Shown here: positions 41,077-42,222 of the stretch, piece after piece
How the letters are laid out: each line of letters opens with the position of its first letter
How positions within the stretch are numbered: the stretch's first letter is position 1
Source of the DNA: Sulfurospirillaceae bacterium
GTDB lineage: Bacteria; Campylobacterota; Campylobacteria; Campylobacterales; Sulfurospirillaceae
Direction: 5' to 3'
Assembly (NCBI GenBank): GCA_028693565.1
Contig: JAQUVE010000008.1
Coordinates: 1 to 42,222 of the forward strand
Length of the DNA: 42,222 bases
The notes under the pieces: model-generated
Seen by the model: the letters and a program-made list of their open reading frames with translations, nothing else
The model's database searches: none
Told to the model about the DNA's origin: nothing
Made by a program: the position numbers and the translations under genes

Positions 41077-41796
41077 ATGCAAGTCGGCAATAGTTTCAAT
41101 ACACAAACAAGCAATTATGTGAATGACAATAAAACAGGGGTTGAAAAAGCACTCGCAAGAATTGCAGCAACCAAAGAGTTAAATGGCACAGATGGCGCAA
41201 GTTTGATACTTTCCAATGCCCTTTCATCTCAAATTTCTTCGATGACGCAAAGCATTCAAAATAGCAACGATGCTATTGGTATGTATCAGATTGCTGATGG
41301 TGCATTAAAGGCATTAAGCATCGGAAGTGATACGTTAGGTGAACTTTCTGTGCGTTATAACAGTGATACCCTTAATGCTTCTCAAAAAGGGAGTTTAGAG
41401 CAAGCGTTTACATCAGTAACAAAAGGTATGAAAGACATCATGGCTCAAGCCACTTTTAATGGTCAAAATGTGCTCTCTTCGACATTGGGACTTGATGCAT
41501 CACAATTAGATTCACTTTCAATCAGCAATCAGCAAAGTGTCAGTGATCTTCAAAACAATCTGACATCACTTAGCTCTGAAGTCAGCTCTCGTACCAAGTC
41601 TTATGAGGTCGGTATCGCCAATGCGCTTTCTTCCGTGAGTAATCTTACCAGTGCGAATGCGCAAATATCTGAAACACCGTTGGATAAAATCATCTCAGAC
41701 TTTTCTCAAAATCAGATCAAATTAGACAGTTCGATGATGGCTCAATTGCATCAAACAACGCTGATGCAGCAACAAATATCCACGTTATTAGCGTAA
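41077..41796 (+). CDS. flaC: FlaC-like short flagellin-related protein
   Basis: KALARIAATKELNGTDGASLILSNALSSQISSMTQSIQNSNDAIGMYQIADGALKALSIGSDTLGELSVRYNSDTLNASQKGSL and ATFNGQNVLSS resemble Campylobacter FlaC; no D2/D3 insert. AAGGAGG RBS. Confidence 0.82.
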   Translation: MQVGNSFNTQTSNYVNDNKTGVEKALARIAATKELNGTDGASLILSNALSSQISSMTQSIQNSNDAIGMYQIADGALKALSIGSDTLGELSVRYNSDTLNASQKGSLEQAFTSVTKGMKDIMAQATFNGQNVLSSTLGLDASQLDSLSISNQQSVSDLQNNLTSLSSEVSSRTKSYEVGIANALSSVSNLTSANAQISETPLDKIISDFSQNQIKLDSSMMAQLHQTTLMQQQISTLLA

Positions 41797-41798
41797 GC

Positions 41799-42116
41799 TT
41801 GAACAATACAACATTCTACCGAAATGCCTATGCGAAGCATGGTGTTTCGGCCATGGGTGTCAATTGGCATTCTAAAGAAACTCAAGAGATGCGTTTTGCC
41901 ATCATCGCTCAACTGCTTAAATCAGAGAAGATTGCTCATAGTACGATTTTAGATGCAGGGTGTGGATTTGGTGATTTGTATCTTTACCTTCATCAACAAG
42001 GCCTTCGGCCTAAACACTATGTGGGTGTCGATGTGATGGACGAATTCATCCAAATCGCGCATAAACGATTAGCCAGATTTAGTAATTGCAAGCTTATGAG
42101 CCACTTGCAAATTTAA
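41799..42116 (+). pseudogene. class I SAM methyltransferase, apparently truncated after motif II
   Basis: STILDAGCGFGDLYLYLHQQG ... YVGVDVMDEFIQIAHKRL then an early stop at 105 aa. TTG start. Confidence 0.55.
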
Positions 42117-42222
42117 CTAAGCAGCCAAGTCAATATCTTCTAAACTTAATTTTTTAACTTTTAAAAAAACTGGTTTTAGTCATCGCCTGTAATTTTACAG
42201 TTTTTTAGCTAATTTGCCATTT

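Overview
The window reads as an AT-rich Campylobacterota chromosome, Sulfurospirillum-like by gene content and protein style (inference). It is densely coding, and I see no phage, CRISPR array or tRNA. The first ~26 kb is mostly housekeeping: GGCT-like, GNAT, Ogt, glycerate kinase, NFACT, CdsA, Dxr, nucleobase and AGCS transporters, a phosphoesterase, a Cache-PAS-GGDEF-EAL protein, an M15-like peptidase, TsaD, MurB, FliQ, MqnD, RecA, Eno, an AMIN-like protein, GltA, BioB and TopA. The last ~15 kb is a flagellin plus flagellin-glycosylation island: an 810-aa flagellin, a Maf (DUF115) glycosyltransferase, a methylase, a GNAT/DegT/Gfo-Idh sugar-modification module, a GT-B-like protein, a complete pseBCFGHI set and a FlaC-like protein. 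The strongest observations are: (1) the flagellin variable region is a degenerate array of [LIV]-x-x-G-[ST]-x hexads that looks like a beta-solenoid, next to a complete pseudaminate/Maf locus; (2) the flagellin leader folds into two hairpins that each present AGGA in a tetraloop, one being the Shine-Dalgarno flush against the ATG, behind a near-perfect sigma-28 promoter, as expected for CsrA control; (3) a two-hairpin intergenic repeat is present in two full copies with compensatory/compatible base-pair changes plus one degenerate copy; (4) the palindrome TTACATGTAA is over-represented. All calls are from reading the sequence; no database search was run.
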